From contig NZ_FRBY01000002.1 in NCBI RefSeq assembly GCF_900142735.1, positions 62,001 through 126,000 on the forward strand: a DNA stretch of 64,000 bases, written 5' to 3'. Shown one piece after another: positions 17,786-26,813 of this stretch. A model generated the notes under the pieces. The model made no database searches and had not been told where the DNA came from. It worked only from the letters and a program-made list of their open reading frames with translations. The stretch comes from Flavobacterium saccharophilum. GTDB taxonomy: Bacteria > Bacteroidota > Bacteroidia > Flavobacteriales > Flavobacteriaceae. Position 1 is the first letter of the stretch, and each line of letters starts with the position of its first letter. Made by a program: the position numbers and the translations under genes.

Positions 17786-18748
17786 ATGAAACATTGGATT
17801 GAAGCCGCCAGACTGCGCACATTACCTTTATCAGTTTCCGGAATTATAGTAGGAAGTATATATGCCTTATCAAACCCAACTGCAACTATTAATACACCAA
17901 CCGAAGTTTTCAGCTGGAAAATTTTTGGTTTTGCACTTCTAACAACGCTTGGTCTACAGGTGTTATCCAATTTTGCAAATGATTACGGAGATGGTGTAAA
18001 AGGTACCGATAACGCTGATCGAGTAGGGCCGCAACGTGCTATTCAGAGCGGAGTGATTACACCTCAGGCTATGAAAAAAGCCATAATAATTACTTCAGTA
18101 CTAACTTTGATTTCTGCAATTGTATTAATTTATTTTGCTTTTGGTGAATCTAATTTTGGATATTCTATCTTCTTCTTATTGTTAGGAATCGCTGCAATTG
18201 TTTCTGCAATTCGCTATACAGTTGGTAATTCGGCTTATGGATATAGAGGTTTTGGAGATGTTTTTGTTTTCATTTTCTTCGGATTAGTAAGTACTTTGGG
18301 GGTTAACTTTTTATATTCAAAAGAAGTAGACCCGCTTTTAATTTTACCTGCGATTTCTATCGGATTATTAAGCGTTGGTGTTTTAAACCTCAATAATATG
18401 CGTGATGAAGAATCAGACAGAAAATCAGGAAAAAATACTATTGTAGTTCAAATGGGCGGTGCAAAAGCTAAAATCTATCATTTTTCATTAATCATTACAG
18501 CAATGATTTTGGTAGTAGTTTTTGCTATTTTAAGCGATTATCGTTTTGATCAATATTTATTTTTATTGGCTTACATTCCTTTAACTAAACATTTAATTAC
18601 CGTTTCTAAAAATCAAAATCCTAAGCTTTTAGATCCGGAATTAAAAAAGCTGGCATTAAGTACATTCTTGCTTTCTTTATTATTAACGGTTTGTATGATT
18701 TCATTGATTTCAGACATTTTCGTTAATCTGTTCATGGGAGGAAGATAA
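17786..18748 (+). CDS. menA: 1,4-dihydroxy-2-naphthoate polyprenyltransferase
   Basis: 320 residues, UbiA-type membrane enzyme with eight to nine helices that prenylates DHNA to demethylmenaquinone. The start MKHWIEAARLRTLPLSVSG is typical. The first Asp-rich prenyl-diphosphate motif is in NFANDYGDGVKGTDNADR (about 65-82, with the following GPQRAIQSG). The second is LNNMRDEESDRKSGKNT (about 206-222). It is downstream of menB and upstream of a UPF0173 hydrolase, all on the plus strand. Confidence 0.95.
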   Translation: MKHWIEAARLRTLPLSVSGIIVGSIYALSNPTATINTPTEVFSWKIFGFALLTTLGLQVLSNFANDYGDGVKGTDNADRVGPQRAIQSGVITPQAMKKAIIITSVLTLISAIVLIYFAFGESNFGYSIFFLLLGIAAIVSAIRYTVGNSAYGYRGFGDVFVFIFFGLVSTLGVNFLYSKEVDPLLILPAISIGLLSVGVLNLNNMRDEESDRKSGKNTIVVQMGGAKAKIYHFSLIITAMILVVVFAILSDYRFDQYLFLLAYIPLTKHLITVSKNQNPKLLDPELKKLALSTFLLSLLLTVCMISLISDIFVNLFMGGR

Positions 18749-18779
18749 AAATTAAGGTTCAACTCTAAATTTTATAAAA

Positions 18780-19457
18780 ATGAAAATTACATTCTACGGA
18801 CACGCTTCTTTAGGTATTGAAGTTGGAGGAAAACATATTATTGTTGACCCTTTTATTACTGGCAATCCACAGGCTGCGTCAATTGACATAAATACATTAA
18901 AAGCAGATTATATTTTGCTTACACATGCACATGGTGATCACGTTTTAGACGTCGAAGCTATTGCAAATCGCACAAACGCTGTAATTGTTTCTAATGCAGA
19001 AATTACAAGTTATTATGCCAAATTAGGTCATAATGCACACCCAATGAATCACGGTGGAAGCTGGAAATTCGATTTCGGAAAAGTAAAATATGTAAATGCC
19101 ATTCATTCCAGTTCTTTCCCTGACGGAAGTTACGGAGGAAATCCAGGAGGTTTTGTAATCGAAAGCGAGCATAAAAACATTTATATCGCCGGAGATACAG
19201 CACTTACCATGGATATGAAATTAATCCCGATGCGTACTAAATTAGATTTGGCTATTCTTCCAATCGGAAATAATTTCACCATGGATGTTGAAGATGCTAT
19301 TATCGCTTCTGATTTTCTTGAATGTGATAAAATTCTGGGGTATCATTTTGATACTTTTGGTTACATCGAAATCAATCATGAAGAATCAATCCGTAAATTT
19401 TTCGATAAAGGAAAAGATCTAATGCTTTTGGGAATCGGAGAATCGATTGAATTATAA
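18780..19457 (+). CDS. UPF0173 metal-dependent hydrolase
   Basis: 225 residues, metallo-beta-lactamase fold. The metal motif HAHGDH is in THAHGDHVLDVEAI (about 48-61). Further ligands are the His in NAIHSSSFPDG and Asp in AGDTALTMDM, and the C-terminal GYHFDTFGYIEI is characteristic of the UPF0173/YtkL family. The substrate is unknown. It follows menA by 31 bases and could be its operon partner. The gene is followed by a palindromic repeat element. Confidence 0.9.
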   Translation: MKITFYGHASLGIEVGGKHIIVDPFITGNPQAASIDINTLKADYILLTHAHGDHVLDVEAIANRTNAVIVSNAEITSYYAKLGHNAHPMNHGGSWKFDFGKVKYVNAIHSSSFPDGSYGGNPGGFVIESEHKNIYIAGDTALTMDMKLIPMRTKLDLAILPIGNNFTMDVEDAIIASDFLECDKILGYHFDTFGYIEINHEESIRKFFDKGKDLMLLGIGESIEL

Positions 19458-19465
19458 TAATTTTC

Positions 19466-19562
19466 AGGAGCTAATCCCGCTATCCGCTATATCTTTTGTG
19501 CCGAACACCGGCACAAAAGGATATCGCTCCTATCGGGGCTAGGGGACTTGGTTTCAAAAGAA
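19466..19562 (+). repeat. Palindromic dispersed repeat (full copy)
   Basis: An intergenic element reading GGAGCTAATCCCGCTATCCG, then a hairpin CTTTTGTGCCG (19493-19503) / CGGCACAAAAG (19509-19519), then CGCTCCTATCGGGGCTAGGG. The outer parts are partly self-complementary. A second copy in reverse orientation is at 28496-28560 and a partial one at 10461-10498. From memory such elements are abundant between genes in Flavobacterium genomes, much like REP sequences. Confidence 0.7.
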
Positions 19563-19632
19563 ATTATTTTGGCATAATTTATGTCATTCTGATTAGGCAA
19601 ATTCGTGGTTAAAAACTTATTCTAACATCAAT

Positions 19633-20835
19633 ATGAATTTTAAAAAAATTGCCCTATTTCTTTTGATTACAATTTCATACAACACTTTTGCTCAAAAAGA
19701 TGGTTATTGGGACAAAGAACGCGCCACTACTAAAGAAATTATCGTTTCTGCACGCGACCGAATTACTTTAAAAACAGAAGATCTTCCTGTAGGAACTACA
19801 GAAATCGTCTACCGAATTACACTTTTAGACGAAAACCAGCAAATGGCAAACAGTTTGGTTTCAGTATTGAAAGCGATTCCAGATCCAACCGGAATCAGCC
19901 AGGGTTCTGCCGGAGCCGTTTTCTTAATGTCAAAAATTTCCGGAGACGATAATTGTACGTATGCACTTTTTACTTCAGAGGAAAATGCAAAAAAATACAT
20001 CGATGACGGAAAAACAGACAAATCTTGCTACGCACAAGTAAACGAAGTTAGCAAGGATGCAAAACGCTTATCATTAGACAAATCCTCTTGTTTAGGGCAA
20101 GATATCAGTACAATTTGGTTTGGTTTTCACAGTAAAAACTGGCTTTTAAATCAAAAAATTGTTTTAGAAGTTGTGCCTTGGGTTGACACCAAATTAAACC
20201 GTGGCTGGAATCAGGATAACAAAAACGAAATTATCAGCTTATGCAAAACATCAACAATGGCGCAAAAAATGGCCAATTCTGATGATTTTTGTGTCTGTAT
20301 TTTAGACAAAATTATAAAGCAATATCGTTACACAGAGTTCCAAAAACTATTGCCAATCGAAAAAAACAAAGTCTATAAAGATTTTGGAAATGCTTGTTAT
20401 AAAGATGCTGATATCTCTAAAAACGTTTATAATGACTTAAGAGTTCAGGCTTCTACTTTAATCAAGCTTCAAAAATACAATGAAGCAATTCAGAAACTGA
20501 ACACCATCATAAATGATGGAAAAGCAACGGCAATTGATTATGGCTCTGTTGGGTACTGCTATATATTAACCAAACAATATGCAAAAGCACTTAAGTTTCT
20601 TAAAGAAGGTGAAAAATTAGACGACACCGAATTATTAGTAAAACTAAATTTAGCCCATGTTTATCTGGTTAGTGATGATTATAGTGAAGCAAAAGTAATT
20701 TATAAAAAATACCAGACTCAAAACGTAACAGATAGTTTAAGCTGGAAAGACAAAACAAAAAAAGACTTTGAAGTTTTTCAAAAAGCAGGATTACCATCCA
20801 AGGACTTCGAAAAAGTTTTAAAACTTTATAATTAA
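19633..20835 (+). CDS. Exported protein with C-terminal TPR repeats
   Basis: 400 residues. A signal peptide (1-20, ending TFAQ) is followed by a unique domain (25-185). This domain has regular hydrophobic spacing and several cysteines (DNCTYALF, KSCYAQ, SSCLGQ) but no family I recognise. A linker with CVCILDKIIKQYRYTEFQ follows. The C-terminal 130 residues contain about three tetratricopeptide repeats (KYNEAIQKLNTIINDG, KQYAKALKFLKEGEKL, DDYSEAKVIYKKYQ). Periplasmic or surface protein-protein interaction is the likely mode of action. Located between a UPF0173 gene and menC without evident functional link. Confidence 0.7.
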   Translation: MNFKKIALFLLITISYNTFAQKDGYWDKERATTKEIIVSARDRITLKTEDLPVGTTEIVYRITLLDENQQMANSLVSVLKAIPDPTGISQGSAGAVFLMSKISGDDNCTYALFTSEENAKKYIDDGKTDKSCYAQVNEVSKDAKRLSLDKSSCLGQDISTIWFGFHSKNWLLNQKIVLEVVPWVDTKLNRGWNQDNKNEIISLCKTSTMAQKMANSDDFCVCILDKIIKQYRYTEFQKLLPIEKNKVYKDFGNACYKDADISKNVYNDLRVQASTLIKLQKYNEAIQKLNTIINDGKATAIDYGSVGYCYILTKQYAKALKFLKEGEKLDDTELLVKLNLAHVYLVSDDYSEAKVIYKKYQTQNVTDSLSWKDKTKKDFEVFQKAGLPSKDFEKVLKLYN

Positions 20836-20842
20836 GTCACTG

Positions 20843-20912
20843 AGATGCTGAAATACTAAGGTTCTAATTTAGTAGTTTCTCAACATCTTAGCGTCTTAGT
20901 AACTTAGCATCT
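20843..20912. repeat. Imperfect inverted repeat upstream of menC
   Basis: AGATGCTGAAATACTAA (20843-20859) faces TTAGTAACTTAGCATCT (20896-20912). The words CTTAG and TACTAAG recur inside. It resembles other low-complexity palindromic spacers of this window and lies a few bases from the menC start. Confidence 0.45.
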
Positions 20913-20917
20913 AAAAA

Positions 20918-21964
20918 ATGAAAGCAACTTACCATAAATACATGCTCGAGTTTAAACGCCCTTCAGGAACTTCCAGAGGTGTGATGACCGAAAAAGAAAC
21001 ATGGTTTATTGTTCTTGAGGAGAACGGTAAAAAAGGAATAGGTGAGTGTGGTATTTTGCGTGGCTTAAGTGCAGATGATCGCGATGATTATGAAGAAAAA
21101 CTTAACTGGGCTTGCGAGAATATCCATTTGGGAGAAACTGCACTTTGGGAAGCTTTGTTAGAATTTCCTTCAATACAATTTGGGATTGAAATGGCTTTTT
21201 TATCCCTTAAAAATGAAAACCCATATCTCTTATTTCCTTCTGATTTTACCAGTAATTCTAAATCAATTGTTATAAACGGTCTCGTTTGGATGGGAGAAGC
21301 TTCTTTTATGAAAGAGCAAATTGAAGAGAAATTAGAACAAGGTTTTGATTGCATAAAGCTTAAAATTGGTGCTATAGCTTTTCAGAAAGAATTAGAATTA
21401 TTACAATTTATAAGAAGTCATTTTTCTGCAGAACAAATTGAAATCAGGGTAGATGCCAATGGTGCTTTTGCCTTAAACGAAGCTTTAGATAAACTTAATC
21501 AATTAAAAGTATTTCAGTTGCATAGCATTGAACAGCCAATAAAAAAAGGAAACGTTTCGGCTATGGCTGAATTATGCAAGACGACACCTTTTCCAATTGC
21601 ATTGGATGAAGAATTAATAGGTGTATTTTCATTAGAAGAAAAAGAAGCTCTGTTGAACAAAATCGAGCCACAATATATTATTTTGAAGCCAAGTTTTGTT
21701 GGCGGATTTAGAGGAACGCAGGAATGGATTGATTTAGCAGATAAATATAATATTGGTTGGTGGATTACCTCGGCCTTAGAAAGTAATATTGGACTTAACG
21801 CCATCGCACAATGGACTTTTACCTTAAACTCGATAATGCCACAAGGTTTGGGAACCGGAGCTCTTTATACGAACAATTTTGATTGTCCACTTGAAGTTTC
21901 ACAAGGACAATTATGGTACAACACAACTAAAAGCTGGAATTCTGATCTTTTAGAAAAAATATAA
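20918..21964 (+). CDS. menC: o-Succinylbenzoate synthase (enolase superfamily)
   Basis: 348 residues. The enolase-superfamily pattern is complete: KLKIG with the Lys pair in the first barrel strand (near 146-150), metal ligands in RVDANGAF, IEQPIKK and ALDEELIG, and the second catalytic Lys in YIILKPSFVGG. It dehydrates SHCHC to o-succinylbenzoate in the menaquinone pathway. L-Ala-D/L-Glu epimerases share this fold, but the co-location with menD, menB and menA favours MenC. menE, which would use the product, is not within this window. Confidence 0.88.
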   Translation: MKATYHKYMLEFKRPSGTSRGVMTEKETWFIVLEENGKKGIGECGILRGLSADDRDDYEEKLNWACENIHLGETALWEALLEFPSIQFGIEMAFLSLKNENPYLLFPSDFTSNSKSIVINGLVWMGEASFMKEQIEEKLEQGFDCIKLKIGAIAFQKELELLQFIRSHFSAEQIEIRVDANGAFALNEALDKLNQLKVFQLHSIEQPIKKGNVSAMAELCKTTPFPIALDEELIGVFSLEEKEALLNKIEPQYIILKPSFVGGFRGTQEWIDLADKYNIGWWITSALESNIGLNAIAQWTFTLNSIMPQGLGTGALYTNNFDCPLEVSQGQLWYNTTKSWNSDLLEKI

Positions 21965-22045
21965 AATATATCAAATAAAGTTAAGCGTAACAAAGACAAA
22001 AAAACGGCTGTCCCTTTGCAACCTTAAGCCTTTGAACCTATTTTC

Positions 22046-22597
22046 TCATTCTTTCCCTCCACGTAATCCGGCTTGCCAATCTTTGAGTTCTTGCCATTTA
22101 CCTTCATAAGCCATTAACGCTTGTTTAGCCCAGGTACTGGGGTTGTGTATCGCGTAATTTTCTCCACCAGCGTCCAAAATTGCCTGTAATTTTTCGGTCG
22201 ATGATTCTGACAAATCATGCCATGTAGTTATTCCCGCTGCATTGAATAAAGCTTCAATTTTTGGTCCAATTCCTTCCACAATTTTCAAATCGTTTTCTTT
22301 TACTTTTTTGCCCAAAATGTTTTTCGCCTGGGCAGTATCAAATAATAAGGTTGGTGTGATCTGAAGTATAGATTTTTTCTGGCTTGGTTTTGCTTTTTTT
22401 TCTGCTAAGTCAGCTTCTAAAGATGAAATGCGTGCCATTAAACTTTTTGTATGAGTTTTACAGGCGTCTAAATCTGATTGTAAAGACGATGCAAGAGAAT
22501 GCTCCGATTTTGATGACGTTTTCTTTCCTAAATAATAACCTAAAATTCCAAAGATTAGCCCGGCTAATAAAGGGATTAAGACGCAAGAGATATCCAT
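22046..22597 (-). CDS. Membrane-anchored protein with coiled coil and helix-hairpin-helix domain
   Basis: 183 residues. An N-terminal membrane helix (about 5-25, LIPLLAGLIFGILGYYLGKK) is followed by a Lys/Ser-rich coiled coil (35-72). The C-terminal domain contains LKIVEGIGPKIEALFNAAGI (about 106-125) and a second helical HhH-like half ending in QAGLRGGK. The motif is that of proteins annotated as predicted flap-endonuclease-1-like 5' DNA nuclease; no nuclease active site is visible, so DNA or protein binding is the safer inference. Monocistronic and convergent with menC. Confidence 0.75.
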   Translation of the reverse strand: MDISCVLIPLLAGLIFGILGYYLGKKTSSKSEHSLASSLQSDLDACKTHTKSLMARISSLEADLAEKKAKPSQKKSILQITPTLLFDTAQAKNILGKKVKENDLKIVEGIGPKIEALFNAAGITTWHDLSESSTEKLQAILDAGGENYAIHNPSTWAKQALMAYEGKWQELKDWQAGLRGGKE

Positions 22598-22836
22598 GAT
22601 TATAAGTTTTAAATTGAATATTTCAGTTATCGTTCGGACTTATAGCGTGATGTTAAATTCCTATCAAATTTAACAAATATATAAATGCAGAATGTATTAG
22701 CAATCCGTTAATTATTTGTTATTGTTCTGATTTTTAAAGAATTATATTAACATCGATTTATAAGCGAGGAAACAGATCTCCGTTTCAGGACTGAATTAAA
22801 TTGAGTAACTTGCATTAAATTAATTACAGTATCAAA

Positions 22837-23310
22837 ATGATAGAAATTGAAAGAAAGTTTCTTGTAAAATCTAGTGATTTTAAAGAACAGGCTTTTGCTC
22901 AAAATCAAATTGCACAAGGTTATCTGAGTTCTCTTCCGGAGCGAACTGTGCGTGTTAGAATTAAAGGAAAAAAAGGCTTTCTTACTATTAAGGGAATTGT
23001 TCATCATGGTGGTATGTCCCGATTTGAATGGGAAAACGAAATTCCACTAGATGAAGCGCAGGAATTGCTGAAATTATGCGAAAAGGGAAAAATAGAGAAA
23101 ACACGTTTTGAAATAAAAGCAGGAAAACATGTTTTTGAAGTAGATGAGTTTTACGGTGAAAATGAAGGCCTGATTATGGCTGAAATTGAACTGGAATCAG
23201 AAACTGAATCTTTTGAGAAACCAGACTGGCTTGGAGAAGAAGTTACAAATGACGAACGTTACTATAACGCATATTTGAGCAAAAAGCCATTTAAAACCTG
23301 GGAAAAATAA
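22837..23310 (+). CDS. CYTH-domain protein (triphosphate-tunnel enzyme)
   Basis: 157 residues, one CYTH domain. It begins with the ExExK signature (IEIERKFLV) and continues with the paired basic/acidic strands of the tunnel: RVRIKGKKGFLTIKG, EIKAGKHVFEVDEF and AEIELESE. Bacterial relatives of this size hydrolyse inorganic triphosphate or nucleoside triphosphates; a class IV adenylate cyclase role is possible but less likely. It precedes ypdA by 7 bases and is probably co-transcribed with it. Confidence 0.88.
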   Translation: MIEIERKFLVKSSDFKEQAFAQNQIAQGYLSSLPERTVRVRIKGKKGFLTIKGIVHHGGMSRFEWENEIPLDEAQELLKLCEKGKIEKTRFEIKAGKHVFEVDEFYGENEGLIMAEIELESETESFEKPDWLGEEVTNDERYYNAYLSKKPFKTWEK

Positions 23311-23317
23311 TAAATAT

Positions 23318-24283
23318 ATGGTAGAATATGATTTGATAATTGTTGGAGGCGGTCCGATTGGACTGGCTTGTGCAATTGAAGCTCAAAAGAAAAATTTACG
23401 CTATTTAATTATAGAAAAAGGCGCGATTGTAAATAGTATTTTCAATTATCCTTTATACATGACGTTCTTCTCAACAGCTGAAAGATTAGAAATTGGAGAC
23501 ATTCCTTTTAATTGTTTAGCACCAAAACCGGGTCGACAAGAAGCTTTAGAATATTATAGAAATATTCACCGCTATTTTAATTTTTCGATTCATTTATTCG
23601 AAAAAGTGATTAGTATTCAAAAACAAGAAAACTCAATTTTCAAGATTGTTTCAGATAAAAATTCATACGAAGCAAAGAACGTTGTTATCGCAACTGGTTT
23701 TTATGATATTCCTATCGAGATGAATATAAAAGGCGAGGAGCTGTCTAAGGTGCGTCATTATTACAAAGAAGCACATGAATATGCTTTCAGAAATGTTTTG
23801 ATTGTTGGCGCTAATAATTCTTCTGTGGATGCAGCTTTGGAATGCTGGAGAAAAGGAGCAAACGTTACGATGGTTATTCGTAAAAACGAAATTAATAACA
23901 GGGTAAAATATTGGGTAAAACCGGATATCGAAAACCGAATTGCAGAAGGAAGTATTAAAGCTTATTTTGAATCCAATATTAGTGAAATTCGGGAGAATGA
24001 AGTTGAAATTGGAACACCAGATGGAAAAGTAACAATTGAAAATGATTTTGTTTTAGCTTTGACAGGATACAAACCAGATTTGACTTTTCTCGAAAAAATG
24101 GGAATTCAACTTTCTGAAGATGAGCTAAAAATACCAGTGTACAATCCGGAAACAATGGAAACGAATGTGGAAGGTTTATTTTTGGCTGGAGTAGTTTGTG
24201 GCGGAATGCAAACACATAAGTGGTTTATAGAAAACTCACGAGTTCATGCCAATATGATTGTGGATTACATAACTTCTAAATAA
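23318..24283 (+). CDS. ypdA: YpdA-type FAD-dependent (bacillithiol) disulfide reductase
   Basis: 321 residues, pyridine-nucleotide-disulfide oxidoreductase fold without the redox CXXC of thioredoxin reductase. The FAD motif GGGPIGLACAIEA is at 10-22, the NADPH-binding region is VLIVGANNSSVDAALE, and the C-terminal GLFLAGVVCGGMQTHK matches YpdA/Bdr. The family reduces bacillithiol disulfide in Firmicutes. Whether this organism makes bacillithiol cannot be told from this window. It lies with the CYTH gene and near selO and msrA, which also concern redox damage. Confidence 0.88.
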   Translation: MVEYDLIIVGGGPIGLACAIEAQKKNLRYLIIEKGAIVNSIFNYPLYMTFFSTAERLEIGDIPFNCLAPKPGRQEALEYYRNIHRYFNFSIHLFEKVISIQKQENSIFKIVSDKNSYEAKNVVIATGFYDIPIEMNIKGEELSKVRHYYKEAHEYAFRNVLIVGANNSSVDAALECWRKGANVTMVIRKNEINNRVKYWVKPDIENRIAEGSIKAYFESNISEIRENEVEIGTPDGKVTIENDFVLALTGYKPDLTFLEKMGIQLSEDELKIPVYNPETMETNVEGLFLAGVVCGGMQTHKWFIENSRVHANMIVDYITSK

Positions 24284-24289
24284 AAAAAG

Positions 24290-24386
24290 TTTGCCACGAA
24301 TTACACGAATTTCCACGAATTAAAATTTGTACGATCCAATTTTGTACGCAATTCAATTTGTAGAAATTCGTGTAATTCGTGGCAAA
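24290..24386. repeat. Perfect 23-bp inverted repeat between ypdA and selO
   Basis: The 23 bases at 24290-24312 (TTTGCCACGAATTACACG plus AATTT) are exactly complementary to 24364-24386 across a 51-base spacer that itself contains CCACGAATT and ACGAT/GTACG words. Part of the word returns at 25979-26000 (TTTTGCCACGAATTCACGAA). It lies between converging genes, so it may end both transcripts, though no long T-run is present. Confidence 0.75.
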
Positions 24387-24391
24387 ATAAA

Positions 24392-25960
24392 TTAAGAACT
24401 ACAAGAAAGCATAGAACAACCTACTTTTGAGCGTGCCCAATCTGGTCGTTTTGCAAACCATTTTTCTGATTCAGGTTGTTCATTATATGGTTTTTGTAAT
24501 AACAAGTATAACTCATTTATTAAGGAATAATCTCCTTTGTCTGCGTCATCAATTGCCAATTGTGCCATATAATTTCGCAATACATATTTAGGGTTAATTT
24601 GATTCATTTTTTCAGAACGATCTTTATCTGAAAGCGCTTCCTCGTTTAATCTTTGAAGATATTCGGCGAACCATTTCTTCCAGGAATCCAAAATAGTTCC
24701 AGTAATTTCTTCCGGTGAATAAAAAGAATCCTTAATTTTTTCAATCGAACTTTCTACAGCGTCCGCTTTTGTAACCTTGCCTAAATTTCTAAAAAAGATA
24801 GTCATATCCGTTTCAGATAATTGCAGAGCTGATTCTAAGCCCTCAATTAAATTACTGTCAGTATAAGTTGAAGTAAATAAGCCTAATTTACTTAAAAACA
24901 TTTCTTTATAATCTATTTCGAAATCATTTATAAAAGACTCCAATATCTTTTCTAAAGGTTCTGCTTCATTAACTAACGGGTAAAGCGCATTGGCTAACTG
25001 ATACAAATTCCATTGTGCAACCTGAGGTTGATTACCAAATCGGTAACGTCTGTTTTGGCTGTCGGTTGTATTGGGTGTCCAATTTGGGTCGTAGTTTTCC
25101 AACCAGCCGTAAGGACCATAATCAATCGTTAATCCGTGAATAGACATATTATCCGTATTCATAACACCATGAACAAAACCAACACGTTGCCAATCCACAA
25201 TCATTTTGCGTGTTGTGTCTGCGACGGTTTTAAAGAACTGTATGTATTGCTCTTTTGGTTCGCCTTTAATTTCAGGGAAATAATGTTTGATAGTATACTC
25301 AACAAACTCTTTTAAATTTTTCAGTTCGTTTCGTGCGGTAAGCATTTCAAAACTCCCAAAACGTATAAAAGAAGGTGCTACACGACAAACAATAGCTCCT
25401 TTTTCGTAAGCTGGATTTCCATTGTATAATACATCCCTCAACACCTGATCTCCAGACAGCATAAGCGAAAGAGATCGGGTAGTGGGAACACCCAGATAAT
25501 ACATGGCTTCCGCACATAAATACTCACGTATTGAGGAGCGCAAAACCGCCAAACCATCAGCTGTTCTGGAATAAGGAGTTTTTCCTGCGCCTTTTAATTG
25601 TAAGGTAAAAAACGTGTTATTATGCTCAACTTCCGTTAAATTAATAGCACGACCGTCGCCCAATTGTCCGGCCCAATTCCCAAATTGATGGCCTGCATAA
25701 CACATGGCATACGGACGTGTTTCAGGAAGAATCTCTTTTCCTGAAAAGGCATTCAAAAATTCTTCCGACTGAATTTCAGCAGTTGTTATCCCAACCATTT
25801 CAGCTACTTCGTTAGAGGCATGAATTAAAGTTGGATTGGAAGGTTTTGCTGGATATACAAAGGAAAACAGCGTATTTTTTACCTGACGAATCTCATTCGT
25901 TTCATCTGGATCTGCTGGTAGTTCAGATGTAAATCTGTTATTTATTTTTAAATTTTTCAT
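24392..25960 (-). CDS. selO: SelO-type protein adenylyltransferase (YdiU/UPF0061)
   Basis: 522 residues, a pseudokinase that transfers AMP from ATP to Ser/Thr/Tyr of target proteins; in E. coli and mitochondria it is linked to oxidative stress. Visible are YAGHQFGNWAGQLGDGRAI, QLKGAGKTPYSRTADGLAVL and the catalytic/metal loop HGVMNTDNMSIHGLTIDYGP (about residues 264-283). The C-terminal cysteines (CSMLSCSS) stand where SelO proteins carry selenocysteine or a regulatory Cys. Its neighbour msrA is read in the same direction, which suits a redox-repair role. Confidence 0.95.
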   Translation of the reverse strand: MKNLKINNRFTSELPADPDETNEIRQVKNTLFSFVYPAKPSNPTLIHASNEVAEMVGITTAEIQSEEFLNAFSGKEILPETRPYAMCYAGHQFGNWAGQLGDGRAINLTEVEHNNTFFTLQLKGAGKTPYSRTADGLAVLRSSIREYLCAEAMYYLGVPTTRSLSLMLSGDQVLRDVLYNGNPAYEKGAIVCRVAPSFIRFGSFEMLTARNELKNLKEFVEYTIKHYFPEIKGEPKEQYIQFFKTVADTTRKMIVDWQRVGFVHGVMNTDNMSIHGLTIDYGPYGWLENYDPNWTPNTTDSQNRRYRFGNQPQVAQWNLYQLANALYPLVNEAEPLEKILESFINDFEIDYKEMFLSKLGLFTSTYTDSNLIEGLESALQLSETDMTIFFRNLGKVTKADAVESSIEKIKDSFYSPEEITGTILDSWKKWFAEYLQRLNEEALSDKDRSEKMNQINPKYVLRNYMAQLAIDDADKGDYSLINELYLLLQKPYNEQPESEKWFAKRPDWARSKVGCSMLSCSS

Positions 25961-26098
25961 TTTAATTTTTACTTTCTTTTTGCCACGAATTCACGAATTT
26001 ATTTAAAATATTTAGAAACAATCATTCGAGAATTGGTGGCGGAAATTCTATTCTAAAATTAATCCACAGAAACCTTTAATATGGAATAAAAATTTTAA

Positions 26099-26632
26099 TT
26101 AGTTCATTAATCTGTCTGCGTACATTTTTTTTAATTTTTGAACTTTTGGATCGATTACGATTTGACAATAACGGGTATCCTGATTGTTGTTGTAATAATT
26201 TTGATGATCTTCTTCAGCTTCATAAAATACTTCAAAAGCTGTTAATTCTGTTACAATTGGATCTTCGTAAAAGGGTTTTACTTCTTCAAAAACCTGCTCT
26301 GCTATTGCTTTTTGTTCTGCATCATGATATAAAACGATAGAGCGGTATTGCGTTCCTACATCGGCTCCCTGACGGTTTAATGTGGTTGGATCGTGACTTG
26401 TCATGAATATAAAAATTAAGTCATGATATGAAATTATGTCAGGGTTGAAGGTAACTTGTATGACTTCGGCGTGGCCAGTTCTGCCAGTACAAACTTCACG
26501 ATAGGGAGGATTTTTAATAAAACCTCCTGAATAACCTGATTTTAAAGATTCTACACCATTTAAACGCTGAATTACAGCTTCAATACACCAAAAACATCCA
26601 CCACCAAAAGTAGCTACTGATAAATTTTCCAT
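26099..26632 (-). CDS. msrA: Peptide methionine-S-sulfoxide reductase
   Basis: 177 residues, cytoplasmic (no signal peptide), the usual MsrA length. The catalytic Cys is C13 in GGCFWCIEAV, with a second cysteine at 16 in place of the more common Gly. SGYSGGF, TGHAEVIQV and HQNYY...NNQDTRYCQIVI are further signatures. It repairs S-epimer methionine sulfoxide. It is upstream of selO on the same strand with a 138-base gap. Confidence 0.95.
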   Translation of the reverse strand: MENLSVATFGGGCFWCIEAVIQRLNGVESLKSGYSGGFIKNPPYREVCTGRTGHAEVIQVTFNPDIISYHDLIFIFMTSHDPTTLNRQGADVGTQYRSIVLYHDAEQKAIAEQVFEEVKPFYEDPIVTELTAFEVFYEAEEDHQNYYNNNQDTRYCQIVIDPKVQKLKKMYADRLMN

Positions 26633-26785
26633 AAAATAGTATTGTTAAGTTTTATATGCCCTATTAATCCGATAGAATATTATGATAATTTGTTAAAAAA
26701 ATCACATTTTAGTTAAATATACTAATCAGTTATTGAATGTTTGAAGTTTACAATTGATAAATTCGCAATTTTGCAAAAAAGCCAT

Positions 26786-26793
26786 TATATTTG
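26786..26793 (+). promoter_or_regulatory. -7 element upstream of the class V aminotransferase
   Basis: TATATTTG is a perfect TAnnTTTG match, 21 bases before the ATG at 26814. It excludes the upstream in-frame start at 26754. Confidence 0.55.
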
Positions 26794-26813
26794 CATCAAA
26801 CTCAGGCATACTA

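Noticed and set aside
24000..24215. Minus-strand ORF inside ypdA
   Set aside because: Shadow of a well-supported gene in another frame, with a composition unlike real proteins.
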